A stretch of DNA of 64,000 bases from Alangreenwoodia sp964438605 (GTDB lineage Bacteria > Bacillota > Clostridia > Peptostreptococcales > Anaerovoracaceae). Both the position numbers and the translations under genes were made by a program. The notes beneath the pieces are model-generated. The model saw only the letters and a program-made list of their open reading frames with translations. It was not told the origin of the DNA and searched no databases. The stretch spans positions 20,725 to 84,724 of the forward strand of contig CAYTKT010000004.1 of NCBI GenBank assembly GCA_964438605.1. Reading direction: 5' to 3'. Within the stretch, counting starts at the first letter, position 1; the number at the start of each line of letters is the position of its first letter. Of the stretch, positions 16,533 through 25,803 are shown piece by piece.

Positions 16533-18857
16533 ATGAGAAAACGTTTTATTAAGCGAAATGAAAAAAAGACAGAAGTTGAAGGAGAATTGTCATCACCTGA
16601 TGATATACGGGGCGGTATGATAATCAGTCGGACAGAAGAAGCATCGGTCGACGGCACGGCGGATGATAGAAATCTGGAAAACGAAGCTCAGCTTGCCTGC
16701 GGATTTTCAGAATCCGTGCGGCAGTCTGCATCTCAGTCGCCGGAAGTCTGTAACAGACAGGCGACTGTCCGGAAGTCCATGAACACGAAGTTTATTTCGG
16801 GCGTGGAAAAGCTGGCTGGGCAATGTGATGACCGACTGGAGTATTTCAGACAGTCCGTATCTGAAATGCTCGATTCTGTGAGTGCGACGGTCTCAAGAAT
16901 GGTATCGCGTACTCATACGCGCTTGCGGGCTGTTCGCAGAGTTCACGACAGGTCTGTACGAGAAGGATGGATAGAAAGACGGATGATCGTCAGGGAAAAA
17001 CGATCGAAAAGGATTATGGAAGGCCAATTTGCCGACATTGCCGTTGCCGTTGCGTCTTTTGAGCGGCGTTTCATCCTGAAGCTGGACGCGATACGGGCTC
17101 AGTGCAGCAGGGCGTTCAAGATGTATGAACGTATCGTTGACCGTGTAGCGCAGTTTTATATCGTACACAGGAAAGGCTGTACTGTCGCCATGGGAACGGC
17201 TATGACTGTAATGGCGGCTTTCGTTATTACGATTAACGCGGCGACTGTTTACGATTATTCTTATCATGGCACGCAGCTCGGCACTGTGAAAAACAAAACG
17301 GAGATCGAGGAAGCGGTCACTCAGGTTCCGGAAGCCATGGATTCAAATGTAAGCGTGACGGTAGATCCACGCGTAGATGTTACCTATACGAAGCAGTTAA
17401 ATTTTTCGGCTGACACGGACACAGCAGAAACAGCTGCAGATAAGATCGCGAATGCCGGTAATCTGACAGGCGACGGGTTTGCGCTTGTCGTCGATGGGAA
17501 GACGGCGGCGCTCGTCGATTCCGAGGAAACGGCGAATGAAATTATCAGAAATGTAAAACTTTATTACTGCACAGTCGACGGCGAAGGACATAAAGTGGTC
17601 GACGGCGTTGTTGTAAATCCAGAAGAAGCGGCGGCAGCAAACGTGAGCACGACGTCTACGGAAGCTGATTTTGCGGCTGACTTAAATAAGGTCACGGCGC
17701 TTCATACGATTGTTGATCTGGAAGATGAATTTACAGATGACAACACGTATTTGTTAGATGATGCCTCTAATGAAGATGATGCGGTTGAAACGGCGTCAGA
17801 TACGACAGCGGCGTCAGCGGATATGACGGCATCAACAGAAGCTCCGGAAACGACGGAAGCGATAGAACCAGCCGCCGGTGAGCCTACGATGGCATCGGAC
17901 TCTTTGGCGACAGACGCTTGGACTGTGCCGGATTCTTCTGAGGAAACGACAGACATCAGTTCCCAGCAGCTGGCGGAATCGACTGACGGTACGATCCTGA
18001 CGCCTGAAGAACAGGCGATTGATGAAGCGTCCGCTGTCCTGACGGCAGGCAAAGAACTGGGGGATGCAGGACATCCGCTCGTGTTTTCAGTTGATGTGGC
18101 TCCGGACGATCTGATCTTCGATGAGGAGGTCACGATTGAACCTGTTGTCGCAAACGTTGACGCGTTTTCTGATTATGATGCGGCGAGCAAAATTTTTATC
18201 AATGAGGATGGTTCGAGTAAGCTGCTGACTGTCGCCACGAATGAAATTCAGGTCTTCACGAAGACAATGCCGTTTGAAACTGTTTATGAAGACAATCCTG
18301 ATATGTATGAGGATGAGGTAGAGCTTGCTGTTCAGGGTGTAGACGGCAAAGCGCGTGTGACGGCGAAGATTTCGCGAATTAACGGCGAAGAAGTTGACAG
18401 AGAAATTCTGTCCCAGACGGAATATATCCCGCCGGTAAATCAGGTGATCGTCAGAGGAACGAAGGTAAGGCCCAAGACCGATTCCACTGGCCTGTTCGTC
18501 ATGCCGACTACCGGAAGATTCAGTTCAGGATTTGGCGCACGCTGGGGCAGACAGCATAAAGGCGTGGATATTGCAGCTCCTTATGGTACGGATGTTGTAG
18601 CGGCAGATGGCGGTACGGTGGTTTATGCGCAGTTTAACAATCACGGCTATGGGAATCTGGTAAAAATTAACCATGGCAACGGATATGAGACGTATTATGC
18701 GCATAACAGCAGTCTTCTTGTTTCTGTCGGAGACAAGGTTGCGCAGGGACAGGTCATCGCGAAAGTTGGAAGTACGGGCAACAGCACCGGAAATCATTGT
18801 CACTTTGAAATCAGAAAGAACGGAACGGCGATAAATCCTCTGCCGTTTATCAGTTAG
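16533..18857 (+). CDS. Membrane-anchored M23 peptidase with G5 domain
   Basis: 774 residues from the ATG at 16533, which has AAAGGTGG five bases upstream. An unusually long basic cytoplasmic part (about 1-218) precedes one membrane segment (about 219-241). The extracellular part has a YabE-like region, a Thr/Ala/Glu/Ser-rich low-complexity stretch (about 409-493), a G5 domain (about 590-655), and a C-terminal LytM/M23 zinc endopeptidase domain with HKGVDIAAPYGTDV and the HCHFEI motif. Such enzymes cleave peptidoglycan cross-bridges in growth or division. The gene lies just upstream of the WalRK-like pair, whose regulons contain cell-wall hydrolases; a link is inference. A hairpin terminator follows at 19089. 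Confidence 0.88.
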   Translation: MRKRFIKRNEKKTEVEGELSSPDDIRGGMIISRTEEASVDGTADDRNLENEAQLACGFSESVRQSASQSPEVCNRQATVRKSMNTKFISGVEKLAGQCDDRLEYFRQSVSEMLDSVSATVSRMVSRTHTRLRAVRRVHDRSVREGWIERRMIVREKRSKRIMEGQFADIAVAVASFERRFILKLDAIRAQCSRAFKMYERIVDRVAQFYIVHRKGCTVAMGTAMTVMAAFVITINAATVYDYSYHGTQLGTVKNKTEIEEAVTQVPEAMDSNVSVTVDPRVDVTYTKQLNFSADTDTAETAADKIANAGNLTGDGFALVVDGKTAALVDSEETANEIIRNVKLYYCTVDGEGHKVVDGVVVNPEEAAAANVSTTSTEADFAADLNKVTALHTIVDLEDEFTDDNTYLLDDASNEDDAVETASDTTAASADMTASTEAPETTEAIEPAAGEPTMASDSLATDAWTVPDSSEETTDISSQQLAESTDGTILTPEEQAIDEASAVLTAGKELGDAGHPLVFSVDVAPDDLIFDEEVTIEPVVANVDAFSDYDAASKIFINEDGSSKLLTVATNEIQVFTKTMPFETVYEDNPDMYEDEVELAVQGVDGKARVTAKISRINGEEVDREILSQTEYIPPVNQVIVRGTKVRPKTDSTGLFVMPTTGRFSSGFGARWGRQHKGVDIAAPYGTDVVAADGGTVVYAQFNNHGYGNLVKINHGNGYETYYAHNSSLLVSVGDKVAQGQVIAKVGSTGNSTGNHCHFEIRKNGTAINPLPFIS

Positions 18858-19088
18858 TTTATCAGTCGGATAAAAAGCTGCCGATGCGAAATGGAAATTG
18901 TGTGGCGCTGAAGCTGGCCCAAAGGTGATCTGACCGTTTTTGGGGAATTACCGCAGACGGGCGCGGCGGCTGACGATATAGCCGGCGAAAAAATAAATCA
19001 AATGAGTAAAAATTATCGACGAAGTCCTGTGCGCGGGTCGTGTCGGTGAATGGAATATGCCGGCCGACAGCAATTAAGACACCGCTGC

Positions 19089-19128
19089 CGAAAACTCCCG
19101 ACGCGATTTTTCGCGCCGGGAGTTTTCG
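19089..19128 (+). terminator. Long hairpin terminator after the M23 gene
   Basis: An 18-bp stem (19089-19106 with 19111-19128, one G-U pair) with a TTTT loop. It lacks a T-run on the 3' side. The rest of 18858-19263 shows no gene. Confidence 0.6.
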
Positions 19129-19263
19129 GATTGAACACAGTTTTGAACAAAGTCCGGATAAGCGGTCGGAAATGGGATCGCACTCAAAATTTTGAAACGG
19201 ACGCGGTTTGCCGATGCCTGGAGCGAGATGAATTTTACGAAGAACGAATGTGAAAACGACAGT

Positions 19264-19291
19264 TTGAAAAAATTGCTTTATGTGATACACT
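19264..19291 (+). promoter_or_regulatory. Promoter of the walR-like gene
   Basis: TTGAAA (19264-19269), a 16-base spacer, and TACACT (19286-19291) preceded by TGA. This leaves a leader of about 70 nt before the response-regulator start. Confidence 0.55.
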
Positions 19292-19368
19292 AATGGCATT
19301 GGCATTTGGCGAGGAATATTGTTCGTGATAATATTGAAAATAGAAGTAAGGATGGAGTATGAAGCGTT

Positions 19369-20079
19369 ATGGTTAATTCGAAGAAGAAAATTCTGGTAGT
19401 AGAAGATGAAAAATCAATATCGGATATTATCAAGTTTAATCTCGAAAAAGAAGGCTTTGACGTCTATACGGCATATGACGGGGAAGAAGCACTTGAAAAA
19501 CGGATTTCCTGTAATCCCGATCTCGTTTTGCTGGATGTGATGCTTCCAAAGGTCGACGGTTTCACTGTCTGTAAGAAGATACGCGAAAGAAGCACAGTAC
19601 CCATCATTATTCTGACGGCTAAGGAGGAAGAAGTGGATAAAGTTCTGGGTCTTGAGCTCGGAGCTGACGATTATATGACAAAGCCTTTTGGCATGAGGGA
19701 GCTTTTGGCGCGGATTAAGGCGAATATCAGGCGAGCTACGTTGACACTGAGCGCAGAAGTTGATAAGGCGGAATCTAACGTGCGGGAATTCGGCAATCTG
19801 ACGATTGATCTGAACAAGTATGAGGTCAGGAAAAATGGTGAGATTCTGGAATTGACGCTGCGGGAATTTGAGCTGCTTCGCTATCTGGCGGAACGGGAAA
19901 ATAAAGTTTTTTCCAGGGAACAGTTACTGGAAGAAGTTTGGGGTTACGAATATTACGGAGACATCCGGACGGTAGACGTGACTGTCAGGCGTCTCAGAGA
20001 AAAAATCGAGGACAATTCCAGCAATCCGCAGTATATCATGACGAAGCGGGGCATCGGATATTATTTCCGCAGACCATAG
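19369..20079 (+). CDS. walR: OmpR-family response regulator, WalR-like
   Basis: 236 residues: receiver domain (1-120) with EDE near 12, the phospho-acceptor Asp in LLDVMLPK, and KPF near 105; then a winged-helix DNA-binding domain (about 140-234) with LTLREFELLRYLA, SREQLLEEVWG and DVTVRRLREKIE. The overall wording matches the WalR/YycF group controlling wall metabolism in Firmicutes. A 5-codon frame (19359-19376) with a good ribosome site overlaps its ATG, suggesting coupled translation. The kinase gene follows 78 nt later. The family assignment is firm; the exact orthology to WalR is likely. Confidence 0.85.
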   Translation: MVNSKKKILVVEDEKSISDIIKFNLEKEGFDVYTAYDGEEALEKRISCNPDLVLLDVMLPKVDGFTVCKKIRERSTVPIIILTAKEEEVDKVLGLELGADDYMTKPFGMRELLARIKANIRRATLTLSAEVDKAESNVREFGNLTIDLNKYEVRKNGEILELTLREFELLRYLAERENKVFSREQLLEEVWGYEYYGDIRTVDVTVRRLREKIEDNSSNPQYIMTKRGIGYYFRRP

Positions 20080-20157
20080 GGCGGCTTCAAATGGCACGGC
20101 AGATGACACGAAGTCCAGTTCCCGCAGTCTGCGGCGAGCGTTCAGGAGGCCGTGAAA

Positions 20158-21987
20158 TTGTTTAAAAAGACAATGACAAGTATAAAATGGCGGATTCTTG
20201 CCATTTTTTTCATCATCGTATTTATCGCTATGACGGTGGCTGGAGTGTTTGTAACGAATAAGCTGGAATCGTACGAAATCGATTCGATCCGTGAAAAATC
20301 TTACGAAACTCTGAATATTGTCATGCTTTCCATACCTTTTGAAACGTATACATCGCTGGCTGAAAGACAGGAAACGATTCAGGCGATTGTCGACGAGTGG
20401 CGAACCGGTACGGACTACGAGCTTTACGTCGTAGATACGAACATCAAAATCATAGCGGCCAGCAATACGGCTGTCGTCAACAGGTCAGGAATCGATTTGC
20501 TCAATGAGAATGTTCTCGTTCAGGCGTTAAACGGCGAGGAGACGGACGGGCAGAGCAGTCTTTCCAACTCGATCCCCGTGCTCAATGTAGCCCGGCCTGT
20601 TACGGGGGCTGATGGCAGTATTATAGGAGTTCTTTATCTCAGCGCCAATCTTTCGGGCGTTTACAACACGACGAATGAGTCGAAGATTATCTTCCTTCAG
20701 GCTATGGTGCTGGCGCTGCTCGTTTCGTCGGTCATCTCGTTTTTTATCGCGAGCAGTATTACAGCTCCGATTAACGATCTGACGGAAAAAGCGGAAAAAA
20801 TGGCGTCCGGAGACTTTTCTCAGGAAATAAAAGGAAAATCAAACGATGAAATCGGACGTCTTGCTGATATGTTTAATATTTTGCGGCGGGAACTTAATTA
20901 TAATATCAATGAAATATCGAATGAGCGGAATAAGCTGGAAGCTGTTTTAAAATATATGGCAGACGGATTGATCGCGGTCGACCTTTCAGGGGAAATCATA
21001 CATGTAAATTCGGCGGCCAGAACGTTGCTGAATATTTCTGACAGCGAGATTGAGTCACTGAATTTTGAAGCGATTCTTTCAAAGCTTGGCAAGAAGGACA
21101 TCACTGACGGAATTAAACAGGTTACGTCAAGCGAGGTTATGAATGAAATCGTTGATTATAATGAACGTGTTCTCTCGATCCGTTACGCACGGTTTACCGC
21201 GGAAGATAAAGACGACATCGGCATCATCATGCTGATCGAAGATATTACGGAGAGCGAGAAACTGGAACGTATGCAGATGGATTTTGTGGCAAACGTTTCT
21301 CATGAACTGCGCACACCGTTGACAACGATTAAAAGTTACACGGAAACTTTAATGGAAGGCGGAATCGACGATGAAGAAACGCGTATGAATTTTCTGAATG
21401 TTATTTCTGATGAGGCGGAGCGCATGACACGGCTTGTGAAGGATCTGTTGCAGCTTTCCAGGCTGGATAATGCTCAGGAGAAACTGAATCTGAAGGAACT
21501 GAATGTGAACAGACTGCTTGGCGATTGTGTCAAAAAGATTATGCTGACGGCCAAGGCAAAAAATCAGACGATTGAATGTGAGTTTGACGAAAATGTTTCG
21601 CTCAATATTCTGGCGGACAATGATCAGATGCAGCAGGTAATCTTTAATGTGTTGATGAACTCGATTAAGTATACTCAGGAAGGCGGGCTGATCCGCGTCA
21701 ATTCCAGGCAAGAAGGCGGGTTCGTAAGAATCAGCATTACGGATAACGGAATTGGAATCAAGGATTCGGAAACGTCCAGGATTTTTGAGCGGTTTTACCG
21801 TGTGGACAAGGCGCGGTCGCGCGCGATGGGCGGCACGGGACTTGGGCTTTCTATTGCGAGACAGATTGTCGAGGTGCATAACGGAACGATCACCGCGTCC
21901 AGCAAGGAAGGAGAAGGAACGACGATAACGATTGTGCTGCCATTGTCGTGGCGCAGAAGCCGGCGGAATATGCGGCAGAATATTTAA
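20158..21987 (+). CDS. walK: Sensor histidine kinase, WalK-like
   Basis: 609 residues from the TTG at 20158, eight bases after AGGAGG (20144-20149); the GTG at 20152 is only two bases from it. Order: membrane segment (about 10-32), extracellular sensor (33-180), second membrane segment (about 180-202), HAMP (203-255), PAS (about 262-365), HisKA with the phosphorylated His near 382 in VSHELRTPLTTIKSY, then HATPase with N box, GIGIKD and GGTGLGLSIARQIV. This is the full WalK layout. Partner of the regulator just upstream; yycH and yycI, usual downstream neighbours in Bacillus, are absent. Confidence 0.87.
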   Translation: MFKKTMTSIKWRILAIFFIIVFIAMTVAGVFVTNKLESYEIDSIREKSYETLNIVMLSIPFETYTSLAERQETIQAIVDEWRTGTDYELYVVDTNIKIIAASNTAVVNRSGIDLLNENVLVQALNGEETDGQSSLSNSIPVLNVARPVTGADGSIIGVLYLSANLSGVYNTTNESKIIFLQAMVLALLVSSVISFFIASSITAPINDLTEKAEKMASGDFSQEIKGKSNDEIGRLADMFNILRRELNYNINEISNERNKLEAVLKYMADGLIAVDLSGEIIHVNSAARTLLNISDSEIESLNFEAILSKLGKKDITDGIKQVTSSEVMNEIVDYNERVLSIRYARFTAEDKDDIGIIMLIEDITESEKLERMQMDFVANVSHELRTPLTTIKSYTETLMEGGIDDEETRMNFLNVISDEAERMTRLVKDLLQLSRLDNAQEKLNLKELNVNRLLGDCVKKIMLTAKAKNQTIECEFDENVSLNILADNDQMQQVIFNVLMNSIKYTQEGGLIRVNSRQEGGFVRISITDNGIGIKDSETSRIFERFYRVDKARSRAMGGTGLGLSIARQIVEVHNGTITASSKEGEGTTITIVLPLSWRRSRRNMRQNI

Positions 21988-22244
21988 GAAAGCGTTGGAG
22001 CAGCGTGGTTTCAGAATAGATGAGAACGAAATGATGGCCGACGAATATGGGTGCGGCGCTGAGAATGGCGGCCCCGAAGCGGCAAAAATGAAATGATGGC
22101 CGACGAATGTGAAGCCGGCAGAACATGCCGCCCCGGAAACAGGAAAGTGTTAGAGAAATAAAGCAGGGAGGCCGTCCGGTTCAGCCAAATCCGCGTCAGG
22201 ATTCGGCTGAACCGGACGGCGGCGGAAAACAGGAATTTAGTAGG

Positions 22245-23216
22245 ATGAGTTTTTTAAAGAAGTTGCTGAAAACAGTAGTTATGATAATCATTTCCCTGGC
22301 GGTGATCCTGATTTTTTTCATCGCACGAAACGGTCTGCCGGATTTGAAATTTGCAGAGGTTTCCAGTGAGGAAGAATTGATCGGCGCGCTGCTCGATAAT
22401 TTTGATACAGGATATGAGGCGGTTGTCGTCCGCGGGAAAGGCTATAAGATTGACAGTGATAAGATTTATTCTTATATGTGCGCCGAAATCGCCAATGACG
22501 CGGAAGACCTGTGCATTATGCCGTCGGGATATTCCGTCAATATGTTTGAAGCACTGAATCTGTGGATTTTCCGGGTTAATTACGCGGTGAACAGCAGCAA
22601 TTCGGACGGCTCAGACGGCACGGACAGTTCCGGCGCAAATGGCGACGCGGGCAGCCTTGGCGGGTTTAAACTGAATATTGGTGGAAATAACAAAAAGGAA
22701 CTCTGTACGCAAGAAGAAGTCGAGCAGACTGAGGTTCAGGCAAAAGCGGCTCTCGATCAGGCTTGTGCCGAAATTACAGCGGCTGCTGAATCATCAGGTG
22801 GCAGCGAAGTTGAGATACACAGAGCAATTTTTCAGTATTTGTGCGATCATCTGGAGTATGACTATGAACTTAGCGATGCTATTTCAATGGGTGATATGAC
22901 AAGTCCGCTGCGAAAAAATAGAGGCATCTACGGTGCGCTCATTGTGGGGAAAACAGTCTGTTCGGGTTATGCCGGCCTGTATAAAGCGGTTTGTGACAGA
23001 CTGGGGCTCGATTGCTGGATTGCGGAAAGTGCGGAACACGCGTGGAATCTTATCATTGTCGACGGCAGCGTTTATTGTGTCGATGCCACCAGCGGAGATC
23101 AGGGCAGTTGGGTTGCAGATCAGTTTTTCATGATGGATCCAGTCGCTTTTGAACAGGATTACGGTTATCGGCCCTCAAAAAGCTGTTATATCCCGCAGCC
23201 TTTTCTGAGTGCCTGA
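22245..23216 (+). CDS. Membrane-anchored transglutaminase-like protein
   Basis: From the ATG at 22245 it has 323 residues: a short basic start, one N-terminal membrane segment (about 6-27), then an extracellular part. A Ser/Gly/Asp-rich linker (about 118-145) precedes the transglutaminase-like core with the Cys-His-Asp order: TVCSGYAGLYKAVCDRLGL (Cys near 242), EHAWNLI (His near 264) and YCVDATSGD (Asp near 281). Such domains act as cysteine proteases or cross-linking enzymes; the substrate is unknown. An earlier start at 22125 would add 40 Pro/Arg/Gln-rich residues but lacks a ribosome site. Its place after the WalRK pair suggests an envelope role. Confidence 0.8.
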   Translation: MSFLKKLLKTVVMIIISLAVILIFFIARNGLPDLKFAEVSSEEELIGALLDNFDTGYEAVVVRGKGYKIDSDKIYSYMCAEIANDAEDLCIMPSGYSVNMFEALNLWIFRVNYAVNSSNSDGSDGTDSSGANGDAGSLGGFKLNIGGNNKKELCTQEEVEQTEVQAKAALDQACAEITAAAESSGGSEVEIHRAIFQYLCDHLEYDYELSDAISMGDMTSPLRKNRGIYGALIVGKTVCSGYAGLYKAVCDRLGLDCWIAESAEHAWNLIIVDGSVYCVDATSGDQGSWVADQFFMMDPVAFEQDYGYRPSKSCYIPQPFLSA

Positions 23217-23325
23217 ATTCTTGATATATATTTTCTCCGGCTATATTTGATTGCTTGATTTATATTCTTTTTTGAGCGGAAATGACAGGGTGATACCGGT
23301 GTTAAAAATTTAATACGACAGGCAG

Positions 23326-23356
23326 AGCGCAGGATCAGTAAGAATTTCCCTGCGCT
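23326..23356 (+). terminator. Possible terminator after the transglutaminase-like gene
   Basis: AGCGCAGG (23326-23333) pairs with CCTGCGCT (23349-23356) around a 15-nt loop, followed by TTACTGTATT. The rest of 23217-23525 holds no gene. Confidence 0.45.
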
Positions 23357-23531
23357 TTACTGTATTCGGAGAAAACTTCATAACCCATGACGTCCGGAAC
23401 TTTTTTACTCAGGATATTCGAGAACTGCTGCGTGAACCGCTGGTCGGGCCTGTAACGGGAGGTGTGGTTCTGAGGCGCATCGTCTTTACATTTAAAAATT
23501 CCAAAGTAGCGCGTACCGTGGCTGCTGTTTA

Positions 23532-23540
23532 TGTTATAAT
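23532..23540 (+). promoter_or_regulatory. Extended -10 promoter before the DivIC/FtsB gene
   Basis: TGTTATAAT at 23532-23540 is a perfect extended -10 box, 64 nt before the start codon. The -35 region is poor. Confidence 0.5.
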
Positions 23541-23603
23541 ACTGATTATAGCATATGTTATCGTTGCGTAAAAATACGAAGCGTAACAGAGACGGAGTAT
23601 TTT

Positions 23604-24212
23604 ATGAACATACGAAAAAGAAAACAGAAGAAGCTGTCACAGCAGGAACAGGATTTTACCGATTCCGACACTGTTATTGATCTTGAAGAAAAACGCGAGA
23701 TTCGACGCCGGCAGCTTCGGGAGGCAGCCGCAGAGGTCAGACGGCGGCGCGGGGAACCGGAAAACGGCTTATCTGACTATACATATTATGGAAGTAACCT
23801 TCAGGCAAAGGAGCCGGGACAGGCTGAGGGGTTTGACGAAGACGACGATTATGCAGCGGAGAGCCGTAAGGAGCCGGAAACGCATAGACAGAGAGTAAAG
23901 CGTCGAAAAAAGCGTTTGATTTTGCCGCTCCGGATTGCTGTTACAGTAATTGCGATTTTCGTTGCTGTCGGTGTCGTGCTGTCGAGCTGGAAGATCGTTT
24001 CATTAAAGATGGAAGAAAGTGAACGGCAGGACAGGATTAAGGAGCTTGAAACACAGAAAAAGGAGATGCAGCAGGAAATCGGGCGTGTGGGCACTGACGA
24101 GTATATTGAGGAACAGGCCAGAGAATGGCTGAAAATGGCAAAGTCCGGCGAAATTATATATATTTTTGAGGACGATGACGAGAATCAGAATACGAAAGAC
24201 GCAGAGCATTGA
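23604..24212 (+). CDS. divIC: FtsB/DivIC-family septum formation initiator
   Basis: 202-residue bitopic protein: a long charged cytoplasmic part (1-108, Arg/Glu then Asp-rich), one membrane segment (about 109-130), a coiled coil (about 132-165, SERQDRIKELETQKKEMQQEI) and the family C-terminus EEQAREWLKMAKSGEIIYIFED. Members bridge FtsL and FtsQ/DivIB in the divisome. The cytoplasmic extension is much longer than in B. subtilis DivIC. It leads the run toward rnmV and rsmA, a common arrangement in Clostridia. Confidence 0.82.
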   Translation: MNIRKRKQKKLSQQEQDFTDSDTVIDLEEKREIRRRQLREAAAEVRRRRGEPENGLSDYTYYGSNLQAKEPGQAEGFDEDDDYAAESRKEPETHRQRVKRRKKRLILPLRIAVTVIAIFVAVGVVLSSWKIVSLKMEESERQDRIKELETQKKEMQQEIGRVGTDEYIEEQAREWLKMAKSGEIIYIFEDDDENQNTKDAEH

Positions 24213-24266
24213 AAGCCGGAGGATGAGCGGCTGCTGTAAGACATACGGCATACGGAGTGAAACAAA

Positions 24267-24821
24267 ATGGATCAAGTAATAAAAGAGGTCATCGTTGTTG
24301 AGGGCAGGGACGATATTGACGCGGTGCAGAGGGCTGTCGATGCCGATATTATAGCGACCCACGGCTATGGCATCAGTGACGCCACACTTCGGCGCATCCG
24401 CAGCGCCTATGAAACGCGGGGCATTATTATTCTGACGGATCCCGATCATGCAGGCAATCGGATCAGGAAACGTCTGACCGATATGTTTCCCGGAGCAAAA
24501 CAGGCTTATATCTCGCGCAATGAGGCGACCTGTAGAGACGACATCGGCGTGGAAAACGCGGAGCCTGATGTAATACGGCGCGCTATCGAAACGGCGGGCC
24601 GGACATTGACAAACCGCTCACAGATATTTGACGAATCGGACATGGTTTATTACGGGCTGTCGGGCGGGCCTGACTCAAAGATTCGGCGGGACAAGCTGGG
24701 CCGGCGTATTGGCATCGGATATGGAAATGCAAAGGCATTTTTAAAGAGGCTGAATTACAGCGGTATTTCCAGAGAGGAATTGGAAAATATTCTTTTGGCG
24801 GGTGATGAAAAGAAAGATTAA
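24267..24821 (+). CDS. rnmV: Ribonuclease M5
   Basis: 184-residue TOPRIM nuclease that trims both ends of 5S rRNA precursors, assisted by L18. The TOPRIM motifs are plain: EVIVVEGRDD near the start and ILTDPDHAGNRIR, followed by GVENAEPDVIRRAI typical of the M5 subgroup. It is usually next to rsmA; here one extra gene separates them. Confidence 0.93.
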   Translation: MDQVIKEVIVVEGRDDIDAVQRAVDADIIATHGYGISDATLRRIRSAYETRGIIILTDPDHAGNRIRKRLTDMFPGAKQAYISRNEATCRDDIGVENAEPDVIRRAIETAGRTLTNRSQIFDESDMVYYGLSGGPDSKIRRDKLGRRIGIGYGNAKAFLKRLNYSGISREELENILLAGDEKKD

Positions 24822-24885
24822 AAAATAGAGGGTTCAGTGAAATGAAGCAGGATACAGTTCAAATAAATTTAAAGGAGGCTGGCGT

Positions 24886-25734
24886 ATGATAAAAGTCATG
24901 GAACAGGGCGCTTATATGAACCGCGTAGACCGCACAGAAAAAGGAAAAATCAAGGCAACATGTACTTTTCTCAGCACGCGCTACGAATGTGACATCGTGA
25001 TTTATGCCGATCTTTATGAGATGAAGATAGACAAGACGGAATATTCGATTCACAGAACGCCGTCAAACAAAGAGATTATCGAATCGGAAATTCCGGAGTT
25101 AGTGGGTGTACCGTGTACTTTTGACGCTGCAAAGATCATCAAAACGCTTCCGAATTATGACGGCAACGGTATTATTAAAGAGCTGCTTCTCGAAAATATT
25201 CGCGGCATCAGCCAGGCAGAGTGTTATTATTTGGAAGAAATGAATTTTGCCGATCCGATTGAGTATGAGATTTACTGGCAGCGCGACAAGACAGATTACT
25301 GTATTCCTTACACGGGCCGGATGCCGGAACTCAGAGAATGGCCGGACCATATAAATGCGTTCAATCATATGAGACAAAAGAATTTGTATAATAAATACAA
25401 ACAGTATACTGTTTACAGCACGGGCGGCGACGAAGCAACGATTCATGGCGCATATCATGACAGTTTCCATGAGATGCACGCATATCTCACATATTCTGTG
25501 ACGAGCCGCGAGATCAGCGATTTTGACGTAACCATGTGCCGCTGGCCGTTTGACGCCTGTTTTGCGCTGGATCACTGGAATCCGGGGCTGTTTATCGGCA
25601 GGAATATTGACGAACTGTCAAAGCGCGAGGTCGGTAAGTTGATTGGCGGCTCGTACGGATGTTTTCATCTCGTTGACATTGTATCCGATATGTCGAAAGC
25701 GGCGAAAGAGCTTACGGCAGCCGGCTCAAAATAA
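24886..25734 (+). CDS. DUF2889-like protein of unknown function
   Basis: 282 residues, soluble, no signal peptide. The C-terminal part resembles DUF2889: an HEMHAYLTYSVTSREISDFDVTM strand region and the closing GGSYGCFHLVDIVSDM helix. The first half (about 10-125) has the same order of elements (RYECDIVIYADLYEMKIDK, then GISQAECYYLEEM), so the protein may be a tandem duplication of one domain; this is a by-eye alignment. Function is unknown. Its place between two rRNA-maturation genes may be meaningful or accidental. The ribosome site AAAGGAGG at 24871-24878 is strong. Confidence 0.65.
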   Translation: MIKVMEQGAYMNRVDRTEKGKIKATCTFLSTRYECDIVIYADLYEMKIDKTEYSIHRTPSNKEIIESEIPELVGVPCTFDAAKIIKTLPNYDGNGIIKELLLENIRGISQAECYYLEEMNFADPIEYEIYWQRDKTDYCIPYTGRMPELREWPDHINAFNHMRQKNLYNKYKQYTVYSTGGDEATIHGAYHDSFHEMHAYLTYSVTSREISDFDVTMCRWPFDACFALDHWNPGLFIGRNIDELSKREVGKLIGGSYGCFHLVDIVSDMSKAAKELTAAGSK

Positions 25735-25803
25735 TTCCGGATAATCCAAAAAATGATGGATGCGAAAAGATGTAAAAAATCAATAAACGGAGAACGAAGG
25801 ACA

